Source: Prevotellaceae bacterium (GTDB lineage Bacteria > Bacteroidota > Bacteroidia > Bacteroidales > Bacteroidaceae). From it: a DNA stretch of 23,952 bases. The stretch is taken from positions 1-23,952 of the forward strand of contig JAFLUV010000010.1 in the NCBI GenBank assembly GCA_022508635.1, in the 5' to 3' direction. Under the pieces are notes generated by a model. That model was not told where the DNA came from. It made no database searches and was given only the letters and a program-made list of their open reading frames with translations. The translations under genes and the position numbers were made by a program. Shown here in pieces: positions 6,929-14,879 of this stretch (position 1 is its first letter; each line of letters opens with the position of its first letter).

Positions 6929-8776
6929 ATGGAAGTAAAGGAAAAAGAATCTGTAGTAGTAAGGTTTTCAGGTGATTCTGGTGATGGCATGCAATTGGCT
7001 GGAAATATATTTTCTACAATATCTGCCACTGTTGGCAACAGTATTAGTACGTTTCCCGATTATCCCGCAGACATACGTGCTCCGCAAGGCTCGTTGACGG
7101 GTGTGAGCGGTTTCCAGGTACATATTGGTGCCTCCGAAGTCTATACACCTGGCGATCTGTGCGATGTGCTTGTGGCAATGAATGCTGCTGCCTTGAAGAC
7201 GCAGTATCGCTATGCCAAGCCTGATGCTGCTATCATCATCGACACGGATAGCTTTGGTTCCAAAGACTTAATGAAAGCTCAGTTCCAGACAGAGGATTTC
7301 CTCGGTGAGATGGGTATCGACCCAGACAGGGTGATAGCCTGTCCACTCACGTCGATGGTGAAGGATGCCTTGTCCTCTTCCGGCGAAGGGCAGCTGGATG
7401 CTAAGAGTGTCTTGAAGTGTCGCAATATGTTCGCACTTGGATTGGTGTGCTGGCTCTTCGATCGCGATCTTGACATCGCTTTCAATTTCCTGCGTGAAAA
7501 GTTTGCTAAGAAACCGGCAGTGGCAGAGGCTAATATCAAGGTTATCCAAGCTGGTTACGACTATGGACATAACACCCACTCGAGTGTCGCCAATGTGTGC
7601 CGTATCGAGACGAAAAACAAGGTGCCTGGACGCTATATGGACATCACGGGCAACAAGGCGACAGCTTACGGCTTCATAGCCGCTGCAGAGAAGGCGGGAC
7701 TGAAGCTATATCTCGGTTCCTATCCCATTACGCCCGCCACGGACGTGTTGCACGAGTTGTCGAAACATAAGAGTCTTGGTGTCATCACCGTGCAGTGTGA
7801 GGACGAGATAGCTGGCTGTGCCAGTGCCGTCGGCGCATCTTTTGCTGGTGCTCTCGCCGTGACCAGTACCAGTGGTCCGGGTCTTTGCTTGAAGAGTGAG
7901 GCGATGAACCTTGCCGTCATTATGGAACTGCCACTCGTTGTGCTCGACGTGCAGCGTGGCGGTCCTGCTACGGGTCTTCCTACCAAGAGCGAACAGACAG
8001 ACCTATTACAGGCTCTTTTTGGTCGTAACGGCGAGAGTCCCATGCCAGTAGTGGCTGCAGCGAGTCCTACGGACTGTTTCGAGATGGCCTATGCCGCTTC
8101 GAAAATTGCATTGGAGCACATGACTCCCGTCATTCTGCTGACAGATGCCTTTGTCGCTAACGGCTCCGGAGCCTTCCGTCTGCCTGACCTTTCGACCTAT
8201 CCTGCCATTGAGCCTCCATACGTCCCTGAAGATCTTCGTGGCTCTTGGACTCCCTATATGCGTAAGGAGGACGGTGTGCGTTACTGGGCAGTGCCTGGTC
8301 GTGAAGGATTTGAACACATTCTGGGTGGTCTGGAAAAGGATGACAAGACGGGTGCCATCAGTACCAATCCCGAGAATCATGATCTGATGACGCGTAAGCG
8401 CAAGGCGAAAATCGATGCCATTCCCGTGCCTGACATTGAAGTATTGGGTGACAAGGCTGATGCTGACTTGCTCGTCGTGGGTTTTGGTGGTACATACGGT
8501 CATCTGCGTGCAGCAATGGACGAGTTGCGCGCCAAGGGCAAGAAAATAGCACTGGCACATTTCCGTTACATCAATCCTTTGCCCAAAAACACTGCCGAGG
8601 TGCTACAGAAGTATCCGAAGGTAGTCGTGGCAGAACAGAACATGGGACAGCTGGCCGGTTGGCTTCGTATGAAAGTGAATGGCTTCGTACCCATGCAGTA
8701 CAACGAGGTAAAGGGTCAGCCTTTCCGGACATCGGAACTCGTGGAAGCTTTTACAAAGATATTAGACAAGGAATAA
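6929..8776 (+). CDS. korA: 2-oxoacid:ferredoxin oxidoreductase, fused gamma-alpha subunit (KorA-like)
   Basis: The 615-residue product joins a gamma domain (about 1-200; VVRFSGDSGDGMQLAGNIFS near the N-terminus) to an alpha pyrimidine-binding domain (from about 230; LYLGSYPITPATDVLHEL, QCEDEIAGCASAVGASFAGA, TSTSGPGLCLKSEAMNLAV) and a C-terminal transketolase-like domain ending NMGQLAGWLRMKVNGF. With KorB it converts a 2-oxoacid plus CoA to acyl-CoA and CO2, reducing ferredoxin, in the cytoplasm. The length and domain order match 2-oxoglutarate oxidoreductases of anaerobic Bacteroidetes; another 2-oxoacid substrate cannot be ruled out. I chose the ATG at 6929; an earlier in-frame ATG at 6866 adds 21 residues unlike the family. 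It starts 84 bases after tRNA-Arg, with korB 27 bases downstream. Confidence 0.9.
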   Translation: MEVKEKESVVVRFSGDSGDGMQLAGNIFSTISATVGNSISTFPDYPADIRAPQGSLTGVSGFQVHIGASEVYTPGDLCDVLVAMNAAALKTQYRYAKPDAAIIIDTDSFGSKDLMKAQFQTEDFLGEMGIDPDRVIACPLTSMVKDALSSSGEGQLDAKSVLKCRNMFALGLVCWLFDRDLDIAFNFLREKFAKKPAVAEANIKVIQAGYDYGHNTHSSVANVCRIETKNKVPGRYMDITGNKATAYGFIAAAEKAGLKLYLGSYPITPATDVLHELSKHKSLGVITVQCEDEIAGCASAVGASFAGALAVTSTSGPGLCLKSEAMNLAVIMELPLVVLDVQRGGPATGLPTKSEQTDLLQALFGRNGESPMPVVAAASPTDCFEMAYAASKIALEHMTPVILLTDAFVANGSGAFRLPDLSTYPAIEPPYVPEDLRGSWTPYMRKEDGVRYWAVPGREGFEHILGGLEKDDKTGAISTNPENHDLMTRKRKAKIDAIPVPDIEVLGDKADADLLVVGFGGTYGHLRAAMDELRAKGKKIALAHFRYINPLPKNTAEVLQKYPKVVVAEQNMGQLAGWLRMKVNGFVPMQYNEVKGQPFRTSELVEAFTKILDKE

Positions 8777-8803
8777 TCCGTTAAATCCGTTGAAAAAAAG
8801 AAT

Positions 8804-9799
8804 ATGAGTAACTATAGTGCTTCTGACTTCAAGAAAGGACAGCCGCGTTGGTGTCCCGGATGTGGTGACCACTTCTTCCTCTCCAGTCTGCACAAGGCAA
8901 TGGCAGAACTGGGTGTGGCTCCTTCGCAGACTGCCGTCATCAGCGGTATCGGTTGTTCCAGCCGTCTGCCCCACTATATGGCAACGTATGGTATGAACAC
9001 GATTCATGGTCGTGCAGCGGCTATCGCTACGGGCTGCAAGGTAGCAAATCCCGATTTAACCGTCTGGCAGGTGAGTGGCGATGGCGATGGTCTTGCCATC
9101 GGCGGTAACCACTTTATTCATGCCAACCGAAGGAATGTCAACCTCAATATGATTTTGTTGAACAATCGTATCTATGGCTTGACAAAGGGACAATATAGTC
9201 CAACGAGTCCTCGCGGATTCGTCAGCAAGTCATCGCCCTACGGTACGGTAGAGGATCCCTTCCGCCCTGCTGAACTCTGTTTTGGTGCCCGCGGCCATTT
9301 CTTTGCCCGTGCCGTTGCCACCGATGCGCCTGGCACGATTGAAGTGCTTAAGGCTGCCTATAGCCATAAAGGTGCCAGCGTGTGTGAGATATTGCAGAAC
9401 TGCGTTATCTTCAATCATGGTACACATGATTCCGTCTATAGCAAGGAAGGGCGGGAAAAGAACGCCATCTATCTCAAACACGGCGAGAAAATGCTCTTTG
9501 GTGAGAATAACGAGTACGGAATCATACAGGAGGGCTTTGGCGTGAAGGCCGTGAAGTTAGGAGAAGACGGCTACACGGAGGCCGATGTCTTGGTGCACGA
9601 TGCCAAGTGCGAGGACAATACCTTGCAACTGAAGCTTGCCGAGATGGAATGGCCTGTGGCACTCGGCGTGATTCGTGACGTTGAGGCTCCAACCTATGAC
9701 GACAGTGTGTGGTCGCAAATAGAGGAAGTAAAGACGGCAAAGAAGTATCACAACTTTGCCGAACTGCTCAATACAAACGATATTTGGGAAGTGAAGTAA
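8804..9799 (+). CDS. korB: 2-oxoacid:ferredoxin oxidoreductase, beta subunit (KorB-like)
   Basis: The 331-residue product is the thiamine-diphosphate subunit. It has RWCPGCGDHFFLSSLH near the N-terminus, GIGCSSRLPHYMATYGMNTI, and the ThDP/Mg motif GDGDG at residues 92-96 followed about 26 residues later by NNRIYGLTKGQYSPTSP. This gives the active site of the 2-oxoacid oxidoreductase completed by KorA. There are only a few conserved Cys and no ferredoxin-type delta subunit next to it, so electrons must pass to a ferredoxin encoded elsewhere. The C-terminus ends 11 bases from the stop codon of the convergent outer-membrane protein gene. Confidence 0.92.
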   Translation: MSNYSASDFKKGQPRWCPGCGDHFFLSSLHKAMAELGVAPSQTAVISGIGCSSRLPHYMATYGMNTIHGRAAAIATGCKVANPDLTVWQVSGDGDGLAIGGNHFIHANRRNVNLNMILLNNRIYGLTKGQYSPTSPRGFVSKSSPYGTVEDPFRPAELCFGARGHFFARAVATDAPGTIEVLKAAYSHKGASVCEILQNCVIFNHGTHDSVYSKEGREKNAIYLKHGEKMLFGENNEYGIIQEGFGVKAVKLGEDGYTEADVLVHDAKCEDNTLQLKLAEMEWPVALGVIRDVEAPTYDDSVWSQIEEVKTAKKYHNFAELLNTNDIWEVK

Positions 9800-9810
9800 G
9801 GCGCTGAGCG

Positions 9811-12651
9811 CTATCTTGGGCGTCTGCCGCCGAAGCGTCCGAAGCGCCAATTGGCTGAGAGCAGGACATAGCTGCGCACCATGTCGCTTTGTGTGTCCGT
9901 CCGGCTTACGGCACTGATGTTGCGGTTCACGTCATCGCGTTCGTTTAGGATGTCCACGGCACGGAGGCTGATTGTGAGTTGTCTGCGTGGCAGGAAGCGC
10001 TGACTGATGCTACCGTTCCAGATGAGATGATTGGTATTCATTGCCGCATCGGTGTATCCGCGGCGGCTTTGCTGTTCTATGTCGCTGCTGAAGGTCATGC
10101 CCCAGGGTGTGGTAATGACGAAGCTGCCGCCATAGTTGAAGTTATGGTGGTCGAGATTTGTCGCCGTTGCATTGTTGCTGCGATTAAGGTTGTAGCGGAA
10201 CGAACCGTTGACGTTTGTCTCTATTTGCCATCCGCTTTCCCAGTCCTGACGAAACGTGAGGCGTGCCCATTCGCTGAAGTTCCCGCTGCGTGTCTGGTTC
10301 TCCACCGTCATCTTGTCGGTGCTGCGGTACAGGTATCCGACGGATCTCGACATGCTGATAGAGGTGTTCGTATTGATGCGCCAATGCTTTTTCTCGTCAA
10401 GAGCGGTGTTGAAGTTGAAGGAGGATGAGGCATTCCAGTTGCCATTCACGTTGACGGGCATCGAAACGCGGCCGCCTGTCAGTTCGTTGTACTCCGTTCG
10501 GTTTGTGGTGGCATTGCGCGTCGTGTGGAACTGAAGATTAAGGGCAGAGCTGCGTTGTTTGTCGCGCACTGCACGGCGGTACTCAAAGTTGATGTGTTGT
10601 GTGAAACTGGGCTTGAGCTCGGCATTGCCGATGCGGATGTTGAGCGGATTGGCGTCGGAGAGCGTGTCGGGAATCATGTCTATGATGTTAGGCCATCCCG
10701 TATCGGCATTGTATCGGAGTTCGAGCTGCTCCTGACGACTGAACCTGTACTGGAAGTTTACGACGGGCGAGGCGTTTACGACGGTGCGGCGTAGCAGTGT
10801 GTCGATGCGTCCTTTCTGGTAGTCCACCTTGCTGATTTGTGGTTGCAGGTTGCCGCCGATGGTGAGGCGGTACTTTGTGCGGTTCATTCTGAGCTGTAGA
10901 CGTACGTTGTGGTTCTGTCCGATGTTTTGTGTGTAGCTGCACTGCTGCCGGTCCTGCACGACGTAGGGTGCGTCGTAGAACTGTTCGTAGTTGTCCGCAT
11001 TGACGCCTAATACGCTGTTCCAGGGGTCGAAGATGGAGCGCACGTCGCGGTCGTTGTCGCGGAAGGAGTAGCGATAGCTGTAGTCGAGCTGCAGGAAGGT
11101 CTGATAGGCGACGGGCTCGCTGTAGCTCATTCGTGCGCTGAAGTTGTAGCTGTAGTTTGAGCCTTGGTTGTATTGTACCTTGTGGTAGACGGAGTCGCCT
11201 CCGCTAAGTGCTTGCAGGAGATAGTAGTCCGTCTGTGAGTAGTTGCTGCCATGGCTGTCGGAGTCTCCGTATCCGCCTCCGAGGTTGAGAGTAATGTTCC
11301 GGCCAGGCTTTCCGAGGCGTTTGTTGACTTGCAGGGATGCGGAGGCGTTGACGTTCTCCGAGCTGTTGCGGTTTTCGCCGCGGCGGTGGTTCACGCCTAT
11401 CTGCTTGGCGAGTTCGGCGTAGTCGGCAAGCGGGGTGGGAGAGAAGAGGAAGGGGTCGTCGTTCCAGGTGGCGGACTCGTTGCCGCCCGAACTGCTGCTC
11501 TTCCCGAAGCTGAACTCTGGGCGGAAGAGGATGTTCCATGTCGTGTCGGGCTTCCATTCGACCTTGTACTGGAAGTTGAAGTTGCCGTTGTGGCTGTTGC
11601 TGTGGTTCCTGCTTGCGGAGTATGCGGAGTTCTTGAGCTCGAAGTTCTGCGTGTTGGACTGCGAGGAGCTAGTGCTTTGCTGGAAGCTGCCGTTGGCGCT
11701 ACCGTTGAGCTCTATCTTCTTGTTCTCCCAGTTCATGGTGGTTCCGAGGCTTTGGTTGTCGGTCAGGCCGTTGCCCTGCGTATTGTTCGCGTTGCCAAAG
11801 ACGCTGACCTTCTGTTCGCCCTTGAAGCGGTTGACGTTGAGCTGTCCATTGTAGCGGTCGTGTGTGCCGTATGTGCCGTTGGCGTTGCCCATGATGCCGC
11901 GCTTTTTGTCCTTCTTGATGCTCAGGTCGAGCACAGTGCGCTCATTGCCGTCGTCAATGCCCGTGATGCGTGCCATGTCGCTCTTCTTGTCGTAGGCTTT
12001 TACCTTCTCGACGATTTCCGCAGGGAGGTTCTGGAGCACGAGATTGCGGTTGTTGCCGAAGAACTCCTTGCCGTCCACGAGGATCTGGCTGATTGGCTTG
12101 CCGTTGAAGGTGAAGCCCCCGTTCTCGTCCTGCACGATGCCGGGTAGCTTCTTGACGAGATCCTCCACCATCGAGCCTTCGGGCAGCTTGAAGGCGTCAG
12201 CGTTGTAGACCATGGTGTCGTCTACGATGGTCATCTCCGGCAGCTTGCCTTCCACGACGGCTTCTGCCATTACCGTCGCATCCTCGCGCATCATGATGTC
12301 TGCCACCTTGAAGTTGCCCGGGCGGCGCGGCAGAGTGAGGCTGAACTGCTGCTGCTTGAAGCCCATGAAGGAGACCTGCAGCTTGTAGGTGGCCGTCGGT
12401 ATGTCGGGCAGCAGGAATTGGCCGTTCTGCTTCGTCGTGGCGCCGGCTATCATGGAGTCACGTTCGTTGAAGAGCTTCACGGCAGCGCCCTCAAGGGGTT
12501 GCAGCGACTGGTTCTCGAAGACGGTGCCGCGGATGTTGAGCTTGGCGACTTGTGCCTGCTGTACGGGCGCAGCCGTCTGCGCCTGTGCAAGCGACGGGAC
12601 GGCCGGCAGCAGAAGCAGGATCAGGGCGATGTATCGTAGGGTCTTTCTCAT
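9811..12651 (-). CDS. TonB-receptor-like outer-membrane beta-barrel protein
   Basis: The 946-residue product has a signal peptide (1 to about 25, LPAVPSLAQAQ), a carboxypeptidase-regulatory-like beta domain at about 38-122 (KLNIRGTVFENQSLQPLEGA, then TYKLQVSFMGFKQQQFSL), a plug-like domain at about 130-240 (LPEGSMVEDLVKKLPGIVQD, then PISQILVDGKEFFGNN) and a long Asn/Ser/aromatic-rich C-terminal barrel. This is the layout of Bacteroidetes OMP_b-brl_3 family proteins related to TonB-dependent receptors. It differs from SusC: no SusD partner lies beside it and the pattern lacks SusC-type motifs, so the substrate is unknown. The barrel's last strand (VLLSANWRFGRF) is followed by a short basic tail GGRRPR. 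It is monocistronic; I find no clear promoter box upstream on the minus strand. Confidence 0.87.
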   Translation of the reverse strand: MRKTLRYIALILLLLPAVPSLAQAQTAAPVQQAQVAKLNIRGTVFENQSLQPLEGAAVKLFNERDSMIAGATTKQNGQFLLPDIPTATYKLQVSFMGFKQQQFSLTLPRRPGNFKVADIMMREDATVMAEAVVEGKLPEMTIVDDTMVYNADAFKLPEGSMVEDLVKKLPGIVQDENGGFTFNGKPISQILVDGKEFFGNNRNLVLQNLPAEIVEKVKAYDKKSDMARITGIDDGNERTVLDLSIKKDKKRGIMGNANGTYGTHDRYNGQLNVNRFKGEQKVSVFGNANNTQGNGLTDNQSLGTTMNWENKKIELNGSANGSFQQSTSSSQSNTQNFELKNSAYSASRNHSNSHNGNFNFQYKVEWKPDTTWNILFRPEFSFGKSSSSGGNESATWNDDPFLFSPTPLADYAELAKQIGVNHRRGENRNSSENVNASASLQVNKRLGKPGRNITLNLGGGYGDSDSHGSNYSQTDYYLLQALSGGDSVYHKVQYNQGSNYSYNFSARMSYSEPVAYQTFLQLDYSYRYSFRDNDRDVRSIFDPWNSVLGVNADNYEQFYDAPYVVQDRQQCSYTQNIGQNHNVRLQLRMNRTKYRLTIGGNLQPQISKVDYQKGRIDTLLRRTVVNASPVVNFQYRFSRQEQLELRYNADTGWPNIIDMIPDTLSDANPLNIRIGNAELKPSFTQHINFEYRRAVRDKQRSSALNLQFHTTRNATTNRTEYNELTGGRVSMPVNVNGNWNASSSFNFNTALDEKKHWRINTNTSISMSRSVGYLYRSTDKMTVENQTRSGNFSEWARLTFRQDWESGWQIETNVNGSFRYNLNRSNNATATNLDHHNFNYGGSFVITTPWGMTFSSDIEQQSRRGYTDAAMNTNHLIWNGSISQRFLPRRQLTISLRAVDILNERDDVNRNISAVSRTDTQSDMVRSYVLLSANWRFGRFGGRRPR

Positions 12652-12768
12652 AGCATATACTATGACATGGCGGACGGAGGAAGGTTTAACCGTTCATGCA
12701 AAAACACGTTTCTTCGCCCGCCCATGACAGCACTGATGCGTATAATGCAACAAAAGTGCGCCGAATAG

Positions 12769-12799
12769 TTGCAGGGAAACGAAATAACTCGTACTTTTG
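12769..12799 (+). promoter_or_regulatory. Promoter of the DUF3298 lipoprotein gene
   Basis: TTG (12769-12771), exactly 20 bases, then TACTTTTG (12792-12799) matches the Bacteroidetes consensus. The box ends 30 bases before the chosen ATG at 12830. An earlier in-frame ATG at 12797 lies inside the box, which rules it out as a start. Confidence 0.78.
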
Positions 12800-12829
12800 C
12801 ACAGTACAAACAGACAAGTAACAGAAAAT

Positions 12830-13600
12830 ATGAAGAAACTACTCATCCTCCCTCTCGCTGCCTTGGCATGTGCATGTGTGCCTGGTGCAGGGACACAGAC
12901 AGAAGCCCCCGGCCTGGAATGGGGTACAGCCGAACTGAGCATTGAGAACCCGATTGCGCCAGATGCGAAGGAAACCTACCATATAGCGGTCGGGCTTGAT
13001 ACGCTTGCCGGAGATAGCGGACTGGCTCTTCAGCTCTCCGCCGTGCTGCGCGACAGCGTGCTCCAGACCTCAGGACATGCCACTGTCCGCGAGACGATGA
13101 TAGCCTTTGCCGACAGCGTGGAGGCAGAATGGAAGACGGAGCTCGCCGAATGGTACGACCCGGATTCAGAGTACAAGGACATGTACCAGTATATGTACGA
13201 GATAAAGGGCAGCGCCTTGGAGAGTAGGGGAGACAGCATCCTCTCCTACGTCGTGACGATGGACTGCTACCTCGGGGGAGCCCACGGCAGCCATGTCGTG
13301 AGGTACTACAACTTTTATAAAGAAAGCGGGAAGCTCCTTGGCATAGGGGATGTCGTTCCTATCGGAAAGGAAGCATCCGTGCTGAAGGCGATGGAGCAGC
13401 AATTGTGCAAGGACTGGGGAGCAATGAACCTGACGGACTTGCAGGAGAAGACGGGCATCACGATGCTTGGCGGACTCTACCTGACCAACAACTTCCTGTT
13501 GAAGGGTGACAGCATAGAGTTTCTCTTCAACCAGTACGAGATAGCACCCTACGCCGCCGGACTTATCGACGTCACCATCCCGTTGCCTGCCATCCGGTAG
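12830..13600 (+). CDS. DUF3298-domain lipoprotein
   Basis: The 256-residue product starts MKKLLILPLAALACACVPGA, a lipoprotein-like signal with Cys at 14 and 16 (the lipobox is not canonical). The C-terminal half looks like DUF3298 (RsiV-like fold): a conserved YVVTMDCYLGGAHGSHVVRY segment, a LGIGDVVP turn, and IEFLFNQYEIAPYAAGLIDV near the end. Family members are envelope proteins; the Bacillus relative RsiV binds lysozyme, but no sigma factor or transmembrane helix is present here, so that role should not be assumed. Its last 29 bases overlap the 3' end of the convergent C11 protease gene. It has its own promoter at 12769-12799. Confidence 0.82.
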   Translation: MKKLLILPLAALACACVPGAGTQTEAPGLEWGTAELSIENPIAPDAKETYHIAVGLDTLAGDSGLALQLSAVLRDSVLQTSGHATVRETMIAFADSVEAEWKTELAEWYDPDSEYKDMYQYMYEIKGSALESRGDSILSYVVTMDCYLGGAHGSHVVRYYNFYKESGKLLGIGDVVPIGKEASVLKAMEQQLCKDWGAMNLTDLQEKTGITMLGGLYLTNNFLLKGDSIEFLFNQYEIAPYAAGLIDVTIPLPAIR

Positions 13601-14747
13601 CCTTGTACCACGAAGTATTCTGGAAGTCTTCGTTCCATCCGTAGGCATTATAGGCGCTAAGCGGAACGAACATCGACACGCCGCCGTAGCACTCAGGGTC
13701 ATACACGCGTGAAACGCTGCTTGTGTTGGCGTACCATGTGTGTGTGTCGGAGAGCGTCCGCAGGGGAACCGCCTCGTTGAAGGCCTCCATCCAAGCGGCA
13801 TAGTCCTCGTCGGAGAGCAAACGGCGCATCGTCGTGCGCATGTCGAAACAATACGTATACTTGTGTATGTAAGTACTGTAGGGCTGAAAACCTGATACGG
13901 AAGGCTCGGTATGCTCCGTGAAGAAAGGAGTCAGCAGGTGACCCGTTGTCTCCGCCAGCAGTTCCAGTTTCGAGCAGTCGATGCAAGATAGGAGCACGCC
14001 CGTGTAAGGGTAGTCGGGATAGGCACTGTCATAGCCGCGGACGATGCCTTCCACGTCGCCTTGGCACAAAGCATTCATTATCTTGTCGTAAGGCGCACCG
14101 GGACCCGGTATCTCGGCAGGCGACCCTATCATCCAGTCCGTCACGTCGCGCAGCTCGTATGCCACCTCAATGCTTTGCATGAAGCACGCGTCAAAGAAGA
14201 TGTAGTCAAACTTGGGTAGCCTGGCAAGCACGTCGCGTAGTACAGGAATCTCCATCTCGTCCGGTTTGTCGGTGGATGCATTGCCACGGTTCTCGTCCTT
14301 TCCGAAAGTGTTGCGTCGCGGAGCCCATCCCGTGGCATGCGACCATAGGGAAAGCCCATAGTGTCGGGCAGGGAATGCCTGCTCTATCTCGCGTAATATG
14401 CTGAGCATCGTCGTTGAGTCGGTGCTGCAATGTTCCTCGTCGTATTGCTTCCATAATTGTGTCCCTCGTTTCGCCGAAAGCTCGTAGATGGCAGGCAGCT
14501 TTCTGTCGTCAAGATAGATAAGGAAGTTTACGTTCTCCGGAATCTGGTCTTTTCCCCGAATCATCTCCGCCATGTCCTGGCCCACAGCCCCGTTGAGACT
14601 GTTGTCTGCCGCCATGTAGACGATGACGGTACGCTCCGCCTCCGTTTGAGGAGGAGTAGGGTCTATTGGAGGTTCAATGTCGTCATGGCATCCCGACAGC
14701 AATATGCTATATAATAATATAATAAGGTATAAAGAAAAACGATTCAT
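13572..14747 (-). CDS. Clostripain-family (C11) cysteine peptidase, lipoprotein
   Basis: The 391-residue product has a lipoprotein signal (ILLYSILLSGC, acyl Cys20) followed by a Pro-rich linker (DDIEPPIDPTPPQTEAE). The peptidase core starts RTVIVYMAADNSLNG, with the catalytic His137 in YGLSLWSHATGWAPRR and the catalytic Cys188 in YIFFDACFMQSIEVAYELRD; GSPAEIPGPGAPY follows as in other C11 enzymes. C11 enzymes cleave after Arg or Lys, and Bacteroidetes members are usually envelope or surface proteins. The C-terminus ends in a small tandem repeat, KATGWQATGW. The acidic HDD after the lipid Cys could direct the protein to the cell surface. The gene is monocistronic; its 3' end overlaps the DUF3298 gene by 29 bases and its ATG lies 4 bases from a promoter box. 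Confidence 0.87.
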   Translation of the reverse strand: MNRFSLYLIILLYSILLSGCHDDIEPPIDPTPPQTEAERTVIVYMAADNSLNGAVGQDMAEMIRGKDQIPENVNFLIYLDDRKLPAIYELSAKRGTQLWKQYDEEHCSTDSTTMLSILREIEQAFPARHYGLSLWSHATGWAPRRNTFGKDENRGNASTDKPDEMEIPVLRDVLARLPKFDYIFFDACFMQSIEVAYELRDVTDWMIGSPAEIPGPGAPYDKIMNALCQGDVEGIVRGYDSAYPDYPYTGVLLSCIDCSKLELLAETTGHLLTPFFTEHTEPSVSGFQPYSTYIHKYTYCFDMRTTMRRLLSDEDYAAWMEAFNEAVPLRTLSDTHTWYANTSSVSRVYDPECYGGVSMFVPLSAYNAYGWNEDFQNTSWYKATGWQATGW

Positions 14748-14751
14748 GGCG

Positions 14752-14759
14752 CAAAGGTA
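14752..14759 (-). promoter_or_regulatory. -7 promoter box abutting the C11 peptidase start codon
   Basis: TACCTTTG on the minus strand is followed by only four bases and then ATG. The predicted transcript start would fall at or next to the start codon, which would make the mRNA leaderless or nearly so. No TTG at the usual -33 spacing is visible. Confidence 0.55.
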
Positions 14760-14879
14760 CGAGAAAAAGAGGAAAGTGAAAAGAAAAGCATGGAAATTTT
14801 AGTGTATAAAGGCTGTTTCGGTCGTGCAATCTTATGTAGGACACAATAAGAGAGTGTTCCTTCTCGTTATTTATATGTT

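Noticed and set aside
9800..9810. GCGC-TGA-GCGC inverted repeat between korB and the outer-membrane protein gene
   Set aside because: Only 4 bp of stem and no U-run on either strand; too weak to call a terminator.
11251..12147. A 298-codon Val/Ala-rich open frame on the plus strand
   Set aside because: It is a mirror frame of the outer-membrane beta-barrel gene; composition is typical of an antisense shadow of Asn/Ser-rich coding DNA.
9811..12651. Polysaccharide utilisation locus (SusC/SusD)
   Set aside because: No SusD-like gene, glycoside hydrolase or hybrid regulator lies next to the receptor-like protein, and the barrel pattern is not SusC-like.
12830..13600. An RsiV-like anti-sigma system
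   Set aside because: The DUF3298 protein has no transmembrane or cytoplasmic anti-sigma segment and no sigma-factor gene is adjacent.
13166..13801. A 211-codon open frame on the minus strand
   Set aside because: Overlaps both the DUF3298 gene and the C11 gene in a different frame and has no motif.
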